Assembly (NCBI GenBank): GCA_951804985.1
Contig: OX638135.1
Coordinates: 4,782,093 to 4,846,092, forward strand
Reading direction: 5' to 3'
From: Dryomyza anilis
Lineage: Eukaryota; Arthropoda; Insecta; Diptera; Dryomyzidae
Length of the DNA stretch: 64,000 nucleotides
The stretch's first letter is position 1. Every line of letters begins with the position of its first letter. The position numbers and the translations under genes were made by a program. The notes beneath the pieces are model-generated. The model did no database searches and was not told the DNA's origin. It saw only the letters and a list, made by a program, of their open reading frames with translations. Positions 21,593 through 34,374 of this stretch are shown here, piece after piece.

Positions 21593-22633
21593 AGTAAAAA
21601 AAAAAAAAATTTCAATAAAAAAAATATGTAAAAATTTAGAAAAAAAAAAGGATTTATATTTTTAAAATATGGTGCCATCAAAATACCATCTTGAAATTTT
21701 GCATGAACATTTACATTAAATCAACCAAAATATGAAATTTTTTCAGAATTTTAAAAAGGGTCCTTTTTAAGGACATCCACTTTAAAGTACAAGGATAATG
21801 ACCACGGGCCACATGTTTAAGTTTAGAAGTTACAACTCAATTGTTCTAAAAGCATAATATATTAGCTTTAAAACGAGCAATTATCAGAGTTTCTATCATT
21901 TCTACTTAAAGAGATATTGAAATATAAACAACCATAGAAAAGTGATTTTTGGCCCATTTTTTGTAAGTTTGAAGTAGTGGTATAAAAAATAAAAAAATGG
22001 GTCAATACATGTCTCAATAACCTATATCACTTGCCCAAATTTCATTGAAATCGAAAAGGTGAAATCTAAAATTTTAGTTATGTTGGTTGAATTGGTGTGG
22101 AATGGCCCACAAAATATTTTTAGATTCGTGGTTCACTTGTTGTTCTTTTTATTGTGAATTTTCAGGTAGTCTTAAATTTGAAAACCGGCAATGTTCTCAT
22201 TTTTCTTACGTGTTGTAAAATATGCTGCGAGGTAATTTTTTTCGCACATGACCGAAAAATCCCTTATGAAATAAAAATATGACATGTGTAGGCATATTTT
22301 TCCTATATATCTGGCGACACTGCTGCGGACCGAAACTCCAACTGAAATGCAAAATGTTTGCTACTCACTTAGGGCCCGTTTTACAGTGGTAGTTTAACTA
22401 AATTTGTGAGTTAAACGTAGTTTAATCTCAGAATTCAGTTTTACAGTGATTTTAAGGCCCGGCTTTACAGTGATAGTTTAGCTAGTTTTTTAACAGTAAA
22501 ATTTGCAATAATTTTATAATGTATTTGAATTTATGATTTCTAAAATGGCGTCAAATTGACTCTAGTTTTTGAGATATACCATTTATCGAAATCAGAGTTA
22601 GAAATACATTCAAGAATTATTGCAACTTTTACT

Positions 22634-22838
22634 GCACACAGAGAACTGATTTGTTGCGACAACCAACTAAATTGCCCTACGGAATCATTTGGTTGCAGCA
22701 ACAACTGATAATGTAGTTGCAACAATCTCTTAATTCGGTTGTACCAACCTCCTAGTCGGTGGTCCAAATCATGATCATAAGGTTGTGACAACCTCCTAAT
22801 CGGTGAACATGAGATTGTGGTAGCCTTCAAATACACAG
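22634..22838. mobile_element. MITE c (CACACAGAGAACTG start), copy 1
   Basis: Starts CACACAGAGAACTGATTTGT directly after TTTTACTG and carries the GGTTG/CAACC palindromes seen at 18307-19241 in inverted orientation. It ends near 'tcaaatacacagaaaa'. Copies at 32332-32532 and 38358-38558. Confidence 0.6.
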
Positions 22839-22856
22839 AAAAAAATATTGTACGTA

Positions 22857-24050
22857 CACACAGAAGAAAATGTACCATTAAGTACTTAATGGTACGACCA
22901 TTATGCTTATGGTTCATGTATTAGCAGTTTTTTTTTTAAATCAAAAGTTTTCTTATTAATTTGACAGTATTCGAAAAATTCAGCACCATAAATTTAAATA
23001 TTTCAATATTATTATTTTTAATAGAATAAATACTATTATTTTAATGGTTTCCTCCTATAATAGTAAAGGTGGCAAAAAAAAACATAAAAACGAATAAAAA
23101 CATGTTTGTTTTGTGCGTCATTCTGTGTGTTTGCTCAAATTGGTCGCATTCATTTTTTGTGATAATCGACATTATGACGCGTTTATCATTGGTATTTAAT
23201 GTATTTAATGTAATTTCATTATATTTAAACATTTTGTTTTATTTATTACAGAAAATAAATAATACATCGAATTTCTATTATGGCAACGGACTCAAAAATA
23301 TATGCAGACTCAAGTATTACAATCAATTATTGGAAACTGAAGCGAACATTAAATGTCTTATAATATTTTGCAACGAGAAGTGTCTTATGTGTGTTATTTA
23401 TAAAAGTGAATTTCCATTTCGACATATAAGTATAATAAAATATACAATAAATTAACTAAAATCCATTTTTGTTTTAATAAATTATTAATAATAATATAAT
23501 AGTTTGGCGCTACAGTCCCATATATAGAACTTCGGCCGAGCTCTCTCACCATTTTGAGCTGTGCGTGTTATATTTGTACTCAAAGTGGTGGGATCTACAG
23601 TTTATTGCCGAATCCGAACGGCGGGTGAGAGCTTTTCATAGGCAATGGTTTTACTCTCGTAGGTTTGCCATTTACTGACGAGACGTAGCGCGGTATAGAA
23701 AAATGTTTCTATGAAAAGATGTTGTTAGCCCCAGTCCAGGCTTGAACCGGGGACCTTTCGGCTCGCAGTCCAACGCACTAACCACTGAGCTACCGCGGCT
23801 AATAAATTATTAGGAAAATTTAATTCGACTATACCATAAAAGTAATAATACGTATCAATTAAATATTTATAGGTCTTGCTTATTGTAATTAAAAGAATGC
23901 ATTATAAAATGTATTGTACAACATCATATTGTATTAAAAATTTGGATATTAATAAACTAATGTTCCGCTTCCTATTGACCAATTTTAATAGTATAAATTG
24001 TTGTTTTTATATTGAAATACTATTAATTTACCATGATTTTTTTCTGGGTG
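22857..24050. mobile_element. MITE d (CAC(A/T)CAGAAGAAAA ends), copy 1, with SINE inside
   Basis: The left end CACACAGAAGAAAATGTACC and right end ATGATTTTTTTCTGGGTG are imperfect inverted repeats. A perfect palindrome TACCATTAAGTACTTAATGGTA-type segment lies near the left end. Copies at 32553-33337 and 38579-39363 lack the SINE and define the empty site. Short open frames inside it (for example 23069-23455, 23876-24124) recur as degenerate repeats and are not genes. Confidence 0.6.
23488..23800 (-). mobile_element. tRNA-derived SINE, copy 2, with 12-bp TSD
   Basis: Same SINE as at 6861 and 53010. It is flanked by AATAAATTATTA at 23476-23487 and 23801-23812. The homologous place in MITE d copy 2 (about 33091) has a single AATAAATTATTA, an empty site that confirms the insertion. 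The head (A and B boxes) is on the right, as expected for minus orientation. Confidence 0.95.
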
Positions 24051-24317
24051 TATATATGACAATTGATATTAATAGCATACCAAATCGTATTCTAATTAAA
24101 AATATGAATGAATTTACTAACTAATTAATTGTATTTAATCATTTTTAAATTAAAATATTAATAGGAATAAATTTAATATAATTTCAATACAACTAAATCT
24201 TTAATAGTATTAACTACTTTTATTTGACACTTTTGATTTATTCATTTTCTTAAATTGCAACACTGTTTTTTTCATCTGGATTTCATTTTGTTTTTTGTTT
24301 GTGCGTCGGCGGGGTCG

Positions 24318-24318
<1 letters not shown>

Positions 24319-24369
<51 letters not shown>
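24319..24369. repeat. (TA)n tract left of the LINE
   Basis: About 51 bases of TA. Together with 25807-26101 and 30530-30582 it is probably one original tract at the left of fold-back X, split by the LINE and element B. Confidence 0.85.
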
Positions 24370-24370
<1 letters not shown>

Positions 24371-25804
24371 TTACTTACTTAAATGGCCCTTACAACCGTG
24401 GATCGGTTTTGGCCGCTGAGATGAAGCCGCGCCAGTCGGATCTGCTTTGCGCGCGCTGTCGCCAGTTAGAAATACCAAGCGTTGCCAGGTTGTCCTCAAC
24501 TTGGTCTTTCCAACGCAGATTTGGACGCCCTCTTCTACGCTGTCCACCTTCGAGTTTCGATTCAAGCACCTTCTTGGCTGGAGTGTTTTCATCCATTCGT
24601 TCGACATGACCTAGCCAGCGAAGCCGCTGGATCTTGATGCGCTTGACTATGTCAATGTCGTCGAATAACTCATACAGCTCGTGGTTCATCCTGATTCGAT
24701 ACTCGTTAGCAAAGCAGATAGGGCCAAAGATTTTACGGAGAATCTTTCTCTCGAACGCTCCCAGTACTCTCTCATCGGTGGTGGCCAGCGTCCATGTTTC
24801 TGCACCATAAAGTAGGACGGGCATGATGAGTGACTTGTAGAGCGTTATTTTTGTCCGGCGAGAGAGGGCTCTGCTTCTCAATTGCCTACTGAGCCCAAAG
24901 TAGCACCTGTTGGCAAGAGTTATTCTCCGTTTGATCTCCAGGCTGACGTCGTTGTTGCTGTTTACGCTGGATCCCAGATAGACGAAGTCCTTCACAATGT
25001 CGAACTTGTGGGTGTCAAAATCAGCTTTTGTCCAAGACGCACGGACTCTTTTTTGCTTGTTGACACAAGGAACTTCGTCTTGTCCTCGTTCACCGCTAGA
25101 CCCATTCGACGCGACTCTTTCTCCAATCTGGAGAATGCTGCGCTGACTGCTCGTGTGCTCCTGCCAATGATATCAATATCGTCGGCATATGCGAGCAGCA
25201 TGACACTTTTGTTGAGGATAGTGCCGCTTTGACGGAGTTCGGCAGCTCGAACTATTTTCTCCATCAATAAGTTAAAAAAGTCGCACGATAGGGAGTCACC
25301 CTGTCTGAAACCTCGTTCGGTATGAAATGGCTCGGAGAGGTCTTTTCCTATTCTCACTGAGCAACGTGTGTTGCTCAGGGTCATCCTGCAAAGCCTTATA
25401 AGTTTCGCAGGTATACCGAACTCAGACATTGCGGCGTATAATCGTTCCCTTATCGGAGTGTCGAAGGCGGCTTTATAGTCGACTAATAGGTGGTAGGTGT
25501 CGATCTGTTTTTCTAGGGTCTTTTCTTGGATTAGGCGCAATGTGAAAATCTGGTCTATGGTGGACTTTCCAGGTCTGAAGCCGCACTGATAAGGTCCAAT
25601 CAGTCTGTTGACGATGGGCTTCAGTCTTTCACATAACACGCTCGATAGAACCTTGTATGCGATATTGAGTAGGCTGATCCCACGGTAGTTGGCGCAGATA
25701 GTGGGATCCCCTTTCTTAAGGATTGGGCAGAGTACACTGAGGTTCCAGTCACTTGGCATGCTTTCATCCGACCATATTCTGCTTACGAGCTCGTGCATGC
25801 TCTC

Positions 25805-25806
<2 letters not shown>
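24370..25806 (-). mobile_element. 5'-truncated LINE, RTE-like
   Basis: Lies on the minus strand between two (TA)n tracts. It begins within the RT domain (5' truncation) and ends in GGGCCATTTAAGTAAGTAAG, i.e. a short (TAAG)n tail and no poly(A), as in RTE-type LINEs. Clade assignment rests on the tail and on phrases such as WLGHVERMDENTPAKKVLE; a phylogeny was not possible. Confidence 0.85.
24390..25798 (-). pseudogene. LINE reverse transcriptase, frameshifted
   Basis: First block 25798-24992: RT with [41 protein letters not shown] and catalytic YADD (about residue 207). The frame shifts at an A run near 25050, and the second block (to 24390) continues with KDFVYLGSSVNS, LLYGAETWTL and the C-terminal RGRPNLRWKDQVEDNLA region. 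The endonuclease domain is absent because of 5' truncation. It would have nicked and primed target DNA; this copy is dead. Confidence 0.9.
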
Positions 25807-26282
<476 letters not shown>

Positions 26283-26410
26283 TTTTGGGGGCTCAACCTA
26301 AAAAAAAATTTTTCAAGACGGGAAATTCGCGGCAAAGTAAGGTGTTAAAAGACATAGAAGTGCAAGAGGACGAGTTTAAAAGTAATAAGACGCAAGACGA
26401 AAACGGACAA

Positions 26411-27340
26411 ATGGAGAATTTGAGTTTATCATCGGTGGACAAGATGTCCGTGGCACAACTGAAAGCAGAGCTACGTGAAGTCTCAGTGCTGGGTTCAAAG
26501 GCTGTGCTGAAGCTACGCCTGATACCTTTGTAGCAGAAAATGAGGAGAATTCGCCCGAAGAAGTTGCGGAAGCTGAGGACGATACTACTGGTGGGGCAGA
26601 GGCCGCGCAAGTTAACGAAGTTACGCAGGGTAGTGATGACCCGCATGGTTCGTCGTCACTAGACCATATAGAGAGCGGTCGTATGCTACCATTCAAGGAC
26701 GTTGAAGAATTGTTGGAAAAATTTACTGGCGAGGACAATAGTGTTCCTGTGGAATCGTGGATTACGACGATGGAGGAAATGATAGTGTTATTCGGATGGT
26801 CCGATCGCGATGCATTGGTTTACGACAGGAAACAGCTATGTGGTGCGGCAAAGGCATTCATGTCTGGTGAGCGCGGAATTTTTTCATGGATGCAGTTTAA
26901 AAGGGTGCTTCTTGGAGAATTTAAGACACAGGTTAACAGCCGTGATGTGCATGAAAAACTCAGACAACGCAAGAAACGTGCATCAGAATCATGGAGATCC
27001 TACATGTACGAGATGAGAGAGATGGCTGCTCGCATAAATTTGGAAGACATAGCTACCATAGGGTACATTGTCGATGGCGTTGAGAACAACTCCATGAATA
27101 AGATGATTCTGTACGGGGCGACGAATTTTCATGAGCTAAAAGTGAAATTTCAAGAGTATGAGAGGATTAATTCAACAATCATAAAAAAAGTCCATCTTAT
27201 AAATCGCCGAGTGTTTTAGTTGTGGTACACAAGGCCACAACTCCACAAACTGCCCGAATGCAAGCAAAGGCTTGAAATGTTTCAAGTGTAATTGTTTTGG
27301 GCACATCGCAAAAAACTGTATGCAAAATCCTTTTGTATCA
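26411..27340 (+). pseudogene. Element B gag (SAP-like motif, capsid, zinc knuckles)
   Basis: ATG at 26411 begins a frame with a SAP-like motif (MSVAQLKAELREVSVLGSKAVLKLRL type, written here only in outline). It shifts frame near 26510, and the capsid part follows to 27219 (PVESWITTMEEM, KRASESWRSYMYEMR). Another break precedes two CCHC knuckles at about 27227-27270 and 27277-27318 (CFSCGTQGHNSTNC, CFKCNCFGHIAKNC). Gag forms the particle and packages RNA. At least two frame breaks make it inactive. Confidence 0.8.
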
Positions 27341-27399
27341 ACATCGACGTCAAACTTGCATGTAAGCAGTTTGAAAATCGCAAAAGATGAACCTGTTGT

Positions 27400-29300
27400 T
27401 GTAACAAAAATTGGACACAAATGCATTGATTCACTGGTGGATACTGGCAGCTGTGTCAACTAGATGAAGGAGGACGTTTATCGCGATATTGGATCACCGA
27501 TGTTTCGTCAAACCAGTCGCAGCTTCGTAGGACTTGGATCTACCAAAGTCAATCCATTGTGAGTAATTCAACTTATGATATCCGTTGCTGATGAAGAGTA
27601 TACTTGTGAATTTTACGTAGTACCAGTCTCACATATGGGTTATGATATCATATTGGGACGCGAATTTTTGGAGAGCTGTGAGCTTCATATGACAGCAGAA
27701 GGCATATCGTTGAAAAAAATTCAGAAGACATCGAAGGAATTTCTATCAAGCATTCAACTTGTAGAAGAAACTGTCGGCTTAGATGTGGAAAAGCGGTTTG
27801 AGGGCATCATATTGGATTTGTGTAACAATTATAAGCCGGAAAAGACAGTGGAGTGTCCTGTGAAAACAACATTGATTTTAAATAACGAAACGCCAATATA
27901 TCAGCGTCCGAGGAGACTTGCGCCGTTGGAGACCAAAGTAGTTCGAGATCAAGTAGATGAATGGTTAAAGGAAGGTGTCATTGTACCCAGCAATTCTGAA
28001 TTTTCAAGTCCAGTAGTAGTGGTGCGTAAGAAGGATGGACGTTACAGACTATGCGTTGATTTCCGGAAGTTGAATAAAGTAATCCAGAAAGATAGATTTC
28101 CAATGCAGCGGATCGATGATCAAATCGATAAATTGGTGAATGCAAGAGTATTTTCTACGATCGACTTGAAGAATGGGTTCTTCCATGTACCAATGGATAA
28201 TGACAGCATGAAATATACAGCCTTTTCAACAGCGGATGGTCAATACATGTTTACAAGAACACCGTTTGGTCTCAGTAATTCTCCGTCAAGTTTTAATAGA
28301 TTCGTATATATGGTGTTTGCAGATCTCATACGACAGGGTATCGTAATTCATTATGTTGACGATTTGATTATCCCATCGCAGACATACAAAGAAGGCATCA
28401 CTCGGCTGAAAATCATTCTGGATGTTGCAGCAGAAAATGGTTTGGAATTGAGCTGGAAAAAGTGCCAGTTTTTGAAGACACAAGTTGAGTATCTTGGATA
28501 TACGGTATCAAATTCGCAAATATTTCCTTCAACACAGAAAATCAAAGCAGTTAAAAAATTTCCGGTTCCAACTACAGAAAAGCGGTTGCAAAGTTTTTTG
28601 GGGTTAACTGGATATTTTCGAAAATTTATTGAAGGTTATGGCATGATCGTTGCCCCACTAACAACATTACTCAGAAAAGACGTAAAGAAGATTCAGTTCC
28701 AGAATGAACATTTGCTGGCCTTCGAAGAAATAAAAACTAAACTACAGAATAATCCAGTATTGCACATCTACGATCCAGTGGCAGTTACCGAGTTGCATAC
28801 AGATGGAAGTAAGGTTGGTCTAGGTGCAATTTTGTTCAACGAAAAAACGAGAAAGAGTTTCATCCAGTATATTATTGGAGCAAAGCAACCAACGATGCTG
28901 AAAAAAACTATCACTCCTATGAGTTGGAGGTACTTGCGATTGTGGAGGCTGTGAAAAATCTGAGACCGTATCTACTAGGTTTGCAGTTTAAAATTATAAC
29001 AGACTGCGCTGCGTTCCAAAGAACGGTGAATAAAGTAGATATTCCTCCGAGAGTAAAGAGATGGACATTATATCTTGAAGAATACAACTACGAGATAGAG
29101 CACAGGAAAGGTGAACGTATGAAGCATGTAGATGCTTTGAGTCGGAATCCAGTTTTTGTTGTGGAAGCAACTATATCAGCACTCATTAAAAAAGAACAAA
29201 GTAGCGATGACAGGATTACAGCTATCAAGAAGATTTTGGAGGAAGATGAGTTATTTGAGGATTATTTTTTGTGCAGCGGTATTCTGATGAAGCGGTTCGA
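27400..29300 (+). pseudogene. Element B protease, RT and RNase H
   Basis: The protease motif SLVDTGSCVN (about 27434-27460) is followed by an in-frame TAG and then a TGA near 27559. The protease tail (YDIILGREFLESC) leads into RT, open to 28954: LCVDFRKLNKV, FSTIDLKNGFFHVPM, FGLSNSP and catalytic YVDD (about 28352). RNase H starts LHTDGSKVGLGAILF, then the frame shifts near 28860-28925 and resumes with YLLGLQFKIITD. RT itself is uninterrupted, but the polyprotein is not. Confidence 0.9.
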
Positions 29301-29312
29301 TGGTAGAGAGAC

Positions 29313-30317
29313 TGTTGTTGTGCCAGATAGTATGGAAAAAGACGTTATAAGAAAGGCACATGACAAGGGACATTTTGGTATCCAGAAGACAATGGAATTG
29401 ATCAAAAGAGACTACTACTTCGATAAAATGAAAGCTAAGGTTGAACGATACATACAATGTTGCATTCAGTGCATAACTTTGTCCTATTCCAAAATACGAT
29501 TTACCACGTGTCACGCTTCACTTGGATCATCTAGGACCACTAACTTCGACGTCGAAAGGATACAAGTACCTGCTAGTAGTGGTTGATGGATTTTCAAAAT
29601 TCACTTGGATTTATCCTACGAAATCAACTACCACAAAAGAAGTCTTAGAGCGTTTTGGAATGTTATCGAAAACGTTTGGATACCCGCAACGAGTTATCAC
29701 GGGCAAGGGGTCTGCATTTACATCGAATGAATTTGGAAATTTTTGCAGCGCTAATAACATAATGCACCAGCAAATAACAACTGGAGTACCTAGAGGAAAT
29801 CGACAGGTTGAACGTGTCAACTCAGTTATTATTTCGACACTTTCAAAGTTGGCGATTGATGAGCCAGAGTAAGTACGTTGATCGAGTCCAGAGGTGCATT
29901 AATTCATCGTATCACAGAGTGGTTAACTCTACACCGCATGAAGTACTCACAGGTATTGCTATGAGAACTGGAGATGACTTCAACGTATCTGATATATTGC
30001 ATGAAGAATTGGTCGAATCATTCGCAGAAAGTCGTGAAATTCAACGTCAAATTGTTCGAGACAATATTTTAGAAGAACAGAAGAAGCAGTATGACAAAAA
30101 CAAGAAGGAATCAGCAAGTTACGACATCGGTGAAATGGTGGTAATAAAAAGGACACAGTTTGGAACCAATTTGAAGCTCAAGGGAAAGTTCTTTGGACCG
30201 TACGTTGTAACAAAGGTTAAGATAAACAATACGTATGATGTAAAGAAAATTGGAAACGACGAAGGACCTATTATTACATTTACAACAAGTGATTTTATGA
30301 AGCCATGGAATGTTTAA
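29313..30317 (+). pseudogene. Element B integrase, copy 1, catalytic Asp replaced
   Basis: The zinc finger (HX3H ... CX2C, KAHDKGHFG to QCCIQC) is followed by frame breaks at about 29480-29522 and about 29850. The core has HLGPLTS at the first Asp region. Its second catalytic Asp (the D of the T-D-x-G motif) is Gly here, codon GGC at 29702-29704. The duplicated copy has GAC at 35736-35738. The C-terminal part runs to 30317. Frame breaks are shared by both copies, so they predate the duplication, whereas the Gly differs. Confidence 0.9.
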
Positions 30318-30348
30318 TCGGGGACCGATTTAAGATCAGGATTGGCCG

Positions 30349-30525
30349 TGTGGTGGATACCTAACTTTTACTTGCTGTTCCCCACTTCACGTATTATTCG
30401 TTTATAAAATTTAGTTTTCCTTGAATTTTTAGTTTTTCGTTTTTAGAAATTTTATATTCATAATTTATTCTGGAAAATAATTTCAATAAAACATTACGCA
30501 TTTTCTTAATTAATTGTGCCGATAC

Positions 30526-30529
<4 letters not shown>
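30349..30529 (+). repeat. Element B 3' LTR
   Basis: 181 bases, TGTGGTGGATACC to CCGATACCACA, followed directly by (TA)n. The stretch before it (GGGGACCGATTTAAGATCAG) is only weakly purine-rich, so the polypurine tract is unclear. Confidence 0.9.
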
Positions 30530-30585
<56 letters not shown>

Positions 30586-31920
30586 CTTTTTGTTTTCGAA
30601 TTGAAATTTTGCATAAAGTCCATTACACACCAGCGGTTGGATTCTAATGAAATTTAGACAACTGATAAAGGGTATCGATATATGCATTGACTTTATTTTT
30701 ATTTTATTCGACCATTACTTCCAGAGCTACAGTGGTTCCAAGTTACAAAAATGGGACAAAAATCACTTTTGTGTGGTTGTTTATATTTTAATATCTCTTT
30801 AAGTAGAAATGCTAGAAACTTGATAACTTGTTATAAAGCTAATAGAACACGCTTTTAGAGCAATGAAGTTGTATTATCCGTGGTCATTATCCTTGCACTT
30901 CAAATATGATGTCTCTAAAATGGATCCTTTTTTAAAATTCTGAAAAAAATCGCATATATCGGTTGATTTAATATAAATGTCCATGCCAAATCTTAAGATG
31001 GTATTTTGATTGCATCATATTTTAAAAATTAATTTTATAAATTTTTACATATTTTTTGTATTGAAAAAAAATATGGACTTATTGCAACTTTTACTGCACT
31101 CAGAAAAAAAACTCATAAAATCCTATTAAAATTTGTCAATAGGACAGATAATACAAATAATAAATATTTTCATACAAACTCAAATAATTTTTATAGTATT
31201 TTGTAGTAATTAATAGGATTCACAGATTGAGTTAATAGTTTATCGGACAAATATCCTATTGAATAATTTTAATAGTAAAAACTATTAATTTTATGGTATG
31301 TATTTTCTGAGTGTGTAAAAAAAAAATTTTCAATACAAAAAATATGTAAAAATTTAAAAAAAAAAATTATTTATATTTTTAAAATATGATGCCATCAAAA
31401 TACCATCTTGAAATTTTGCATGAACATTTACATTAAATCAACCAAAATATGAAATATTTCAGAATTTTAAAAAGGGTCCTTTTTAAGGACATCCACTTTG
31501 AAGTACAAGGATAATGACCACGGGCCACGTGTTTAAGTTTAGAAGTTACAACTCAATTGTTCTAAAAGCATAATATATTTAAAACGAGCAATTATCAGAG
31601 TTTCTATCATTTTTACTTAAAGAGATATTGAAATATAAACAACCATAGAAAAGTGATTTTTTGTAAGTTTGAAGTAGTGGTATAAAAAATAAAAAAAAAT
31701 GGTCAATACATGTCTCAATAACCTATATCAGTTGCCTAAATTTCATTGAAATCGAAAAGGTGAAATCTCAAATTTTAGTTATGTTGGTCGAATGGCCCGT
31801 GTGGAATGGCCCACAAAATATTTTTAGATTCGTGGTTTTTTTTTAGACTTGCTGTTCTTTATATTGTGAATTTCCAGGTAGTCTTCAATTTGAAAACCGG
31901 CAGTGTTCTCATTTTTCTTA
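30530..31920. repeat. Fold-back family X, copy 2, with MITE b
   Basis: Begins with a (TA)n tract (30530-30582), then 'attttctttttgttttcgaattg' type sequence matching 19680. It gives the uninterrupted site for the hAT insertion (about 30680-30700). MITE b copy 2 is at 31097-31313. The inverted right arm runs to about 31920. Confidence 0.75.
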
Positions 31921-32331
31921 CGTGTTGTAAAATAAGCTGCGATGTACATGACAGAAAAATCCCACATGAGAGAAAAATATGACATGTGGAGGCATATTTT
32001 TCCTATATATCTGGCGACAATGCTGCTGACCGAAACTCCAACTGAAATGCAAAATGTTTGCTACTCACTTAGGGCCGGTTTTACAGTTTTAACTAGATTT
32101 GTGGGTTAAACGTAGTTTAATCTCAGAATTCAGTTTTTCAGTGATTTTAAGGCCCGGCTTTACAGTGATAGTTTAACTAGTTTTTTAACAGTAAAATTTG
32201 CAATAATTTTATAATGTATTTGAAATTATGATTTCTAAAATGGCGTTAAATTGACTCTAGTGTTTGTGATATATACCATTTTTCGAAATCAGAGTTAGAA
32301 ATACATTCAAGAATTATTGCAACTTTTACTG

Positions 32332-32532
32332 CACACAGAGAACTGATTTGTTGCGGCAACCAACTAAATTGCCCTACTGAATCATTTGGTTGCAGCAACA
32401 ACTGATAATGTAGTTGCAACAATCTCTTAATTCGGTTGCACCAACCTCCTAGTCGGTGGTCCAAATCATGATCATGAGGTTGTGACAACCTTCTAATCGG
32501 TGAACATGAGATTGTGGTAACCTCCAAATACA
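32332..32532. mobile_element. MITE c, copy 2
   Basis: Starts CACACAGAGAACTGATTTGT after TTTTACTG, as at 22634. No coding content. Confidence 0.6.
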
Positions 32533-32552
32533 CTGAAAAAATATTGTACGTA

Positions 32553-33337
32553 CACTCAGAAGAAAATGTACCATTAAGTACTTAATGGTACGACCATTAT
32601 GCTTATGGTTCATGTATTAGTAGTTTTTTTTTAAATCAAAAGTTTTCTTATTAATTTGACAGTATTCGAAAAATTCAGCACCATAAATTTAAATATTTCA
32701 ATATTATTATTTTTAATAGAATAAATACTATTATTTTAATGGTTTCCTCCAATAATAGTAAATGTGGCAAAAAAATACATAAAAACGAATAAAAACATGT
32801 TCGTTTTGTGCGTCATTCTGCGTAATTTCATTATATTTAAATATTTTGTTTTATTTATTACATAAAATAAATAATACTTCGAATTTCTATTATGGCAACA
32901 GACTCAAAAATATATGCAGACTCAAGTATTACAATCAATTATTGGAAACTGAAGCGAACATTAAATGTCTTATAATATTTTGCAACGAGAGGTGTCTTAT
33001 GTGTGTTATTTATAAAAGTGAATTTCCATTTCGACATATAAACAAAATAAAATATACAATAAATTAACTAAAATCCATTTTTGTTTTAATAAATTATTAG
33101 GAAAATTTAATTCGACTATACCATAAAAGTAATAATACGTATCAATTAAATATTTATAGGTCTTGCTTATTGTAATTAAAAGAATACATTATAAAATGTA
33201 TGGTACAACATCATATTGTATTAAAAATTTGGATATTAATAAACTAATGTTCCGCTTCCTATTGACCAATTTTAATAGTATAAATTGTTGTTTTTCTATT
33301 GAAATACTATTAATTTACCATGATATTTTTCTGGGTG
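32553..33337. mobile_element. MITE d, copy 2 (no SINE)
   Basis: CACTCAGAAGAAAATGTACC to TTTTTCTGGGTG. Contains the single AATAAATTATTA that is duplicated around the SINE in copy 1. Confidence 0.6.
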
Positions 33338-33574
33338 TATATATGACAATTGATATTAATAGCATACAAAATCGTATTCTAATTAAAAATATGAATGAAT
33401 TTACTAACTAATTAATTGTATTTACTCATTTTTAAATTAAAATATTAATAGGAATAAATTTAATATAATTTCAATACAACTAAATCTTTAATAGTATTAA
33501 CTACTTTTATTTGTTACTTTTGATTTATTCATTTTCTTAAATTGCAACACTGTTTTTTTCATCTGGATTTCATT

Positions 33575-34374
33575 ATACCCTACACCTATGAGGTACAGGG
33601 TATATTAACTTTGTGCATATATTGTAACGCCCCTTAGGAAGCGTGTCCGGTATGGAAAAGTATATATATTCTTGATCAGCATCACTACCCGAGTCCGTTT
33701 AGCCATGTCCGTCTGTCTGTCTGTCCGTCTTGCTGTCCGAATACAGAATAACTTGAGAAATACTGATCAGAATGCGATGAAATTTCGTCTCAATATATTT
33801 TAGCCAAAAGTAGGAACTGAGTATGAAAATGAGCAAAATCGGTCAACGGACACGCCCACCTCCCATACAAGTCACTTTTATATAACTCTTTCGAAACTAA
33901 TATTTCGAAAAGTATTCAAGGTATAGTTATAAAATTTAAAACGTATTGTTGGAATTTACCTAAAAATATGTGGTCCAAAAATGGGCGTGATCCGCCCACT
34001 TTTTTTTTCATTATATCCCGGGTTTTCATAGTAAAAATTTGATCCGTAAATTATTAAAATCAAATCTATGAAATATTAGCCTTTCAAAATTTTAAATATA
34101 GGCGTGGTTCGCCAATTATATTTTTCAATTTTTTTTTTTAGTTTTTTATACTTTATATAATTTTTTTTAATTTATGGGGATATAAGACGTAAATTTCTGA
34201 TATATGAATAATATTCTGAGGTTCAGCATAATTAAAAATTTAAAATTAAGGTATACAATTAATCATTAATATCTCCACCAAAGGTGTAGGGTATTCCATA
34301 GTCGGGCCCGACCGACTATAAAAATCCGCCCCATGTGACAGAACTTACCCATGTGACCTAACTTTCCCAACTCG
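33575..34374. mobile_element. Interspersed ~800-bp repeat (ATACCCTACACC start), copy 1
   Basis: Sequence ATACCCTACACCTATGAGGT to 'ctttcccaactcg' interrupts a site that is continuous at 24285-24290 ('ggatttcatt|ttgttt'), with at most TT duplicated. It holds the phrase TTTAGCCATGTCCGTCTGTC and, near its right end, the inverted GGTGTAGGGTAT. Sequences of this type are common in fly genomes (from memory); the class (Helitron-like or other) cannot be settled here. The duplicate is at 39601. Confidence 0.65.

Noticed and set aside
23069..23455. 128-codon frame within MITE d
   Set aside because: The duplicate copies lose this frame; the sequence is a non-coding MITE.
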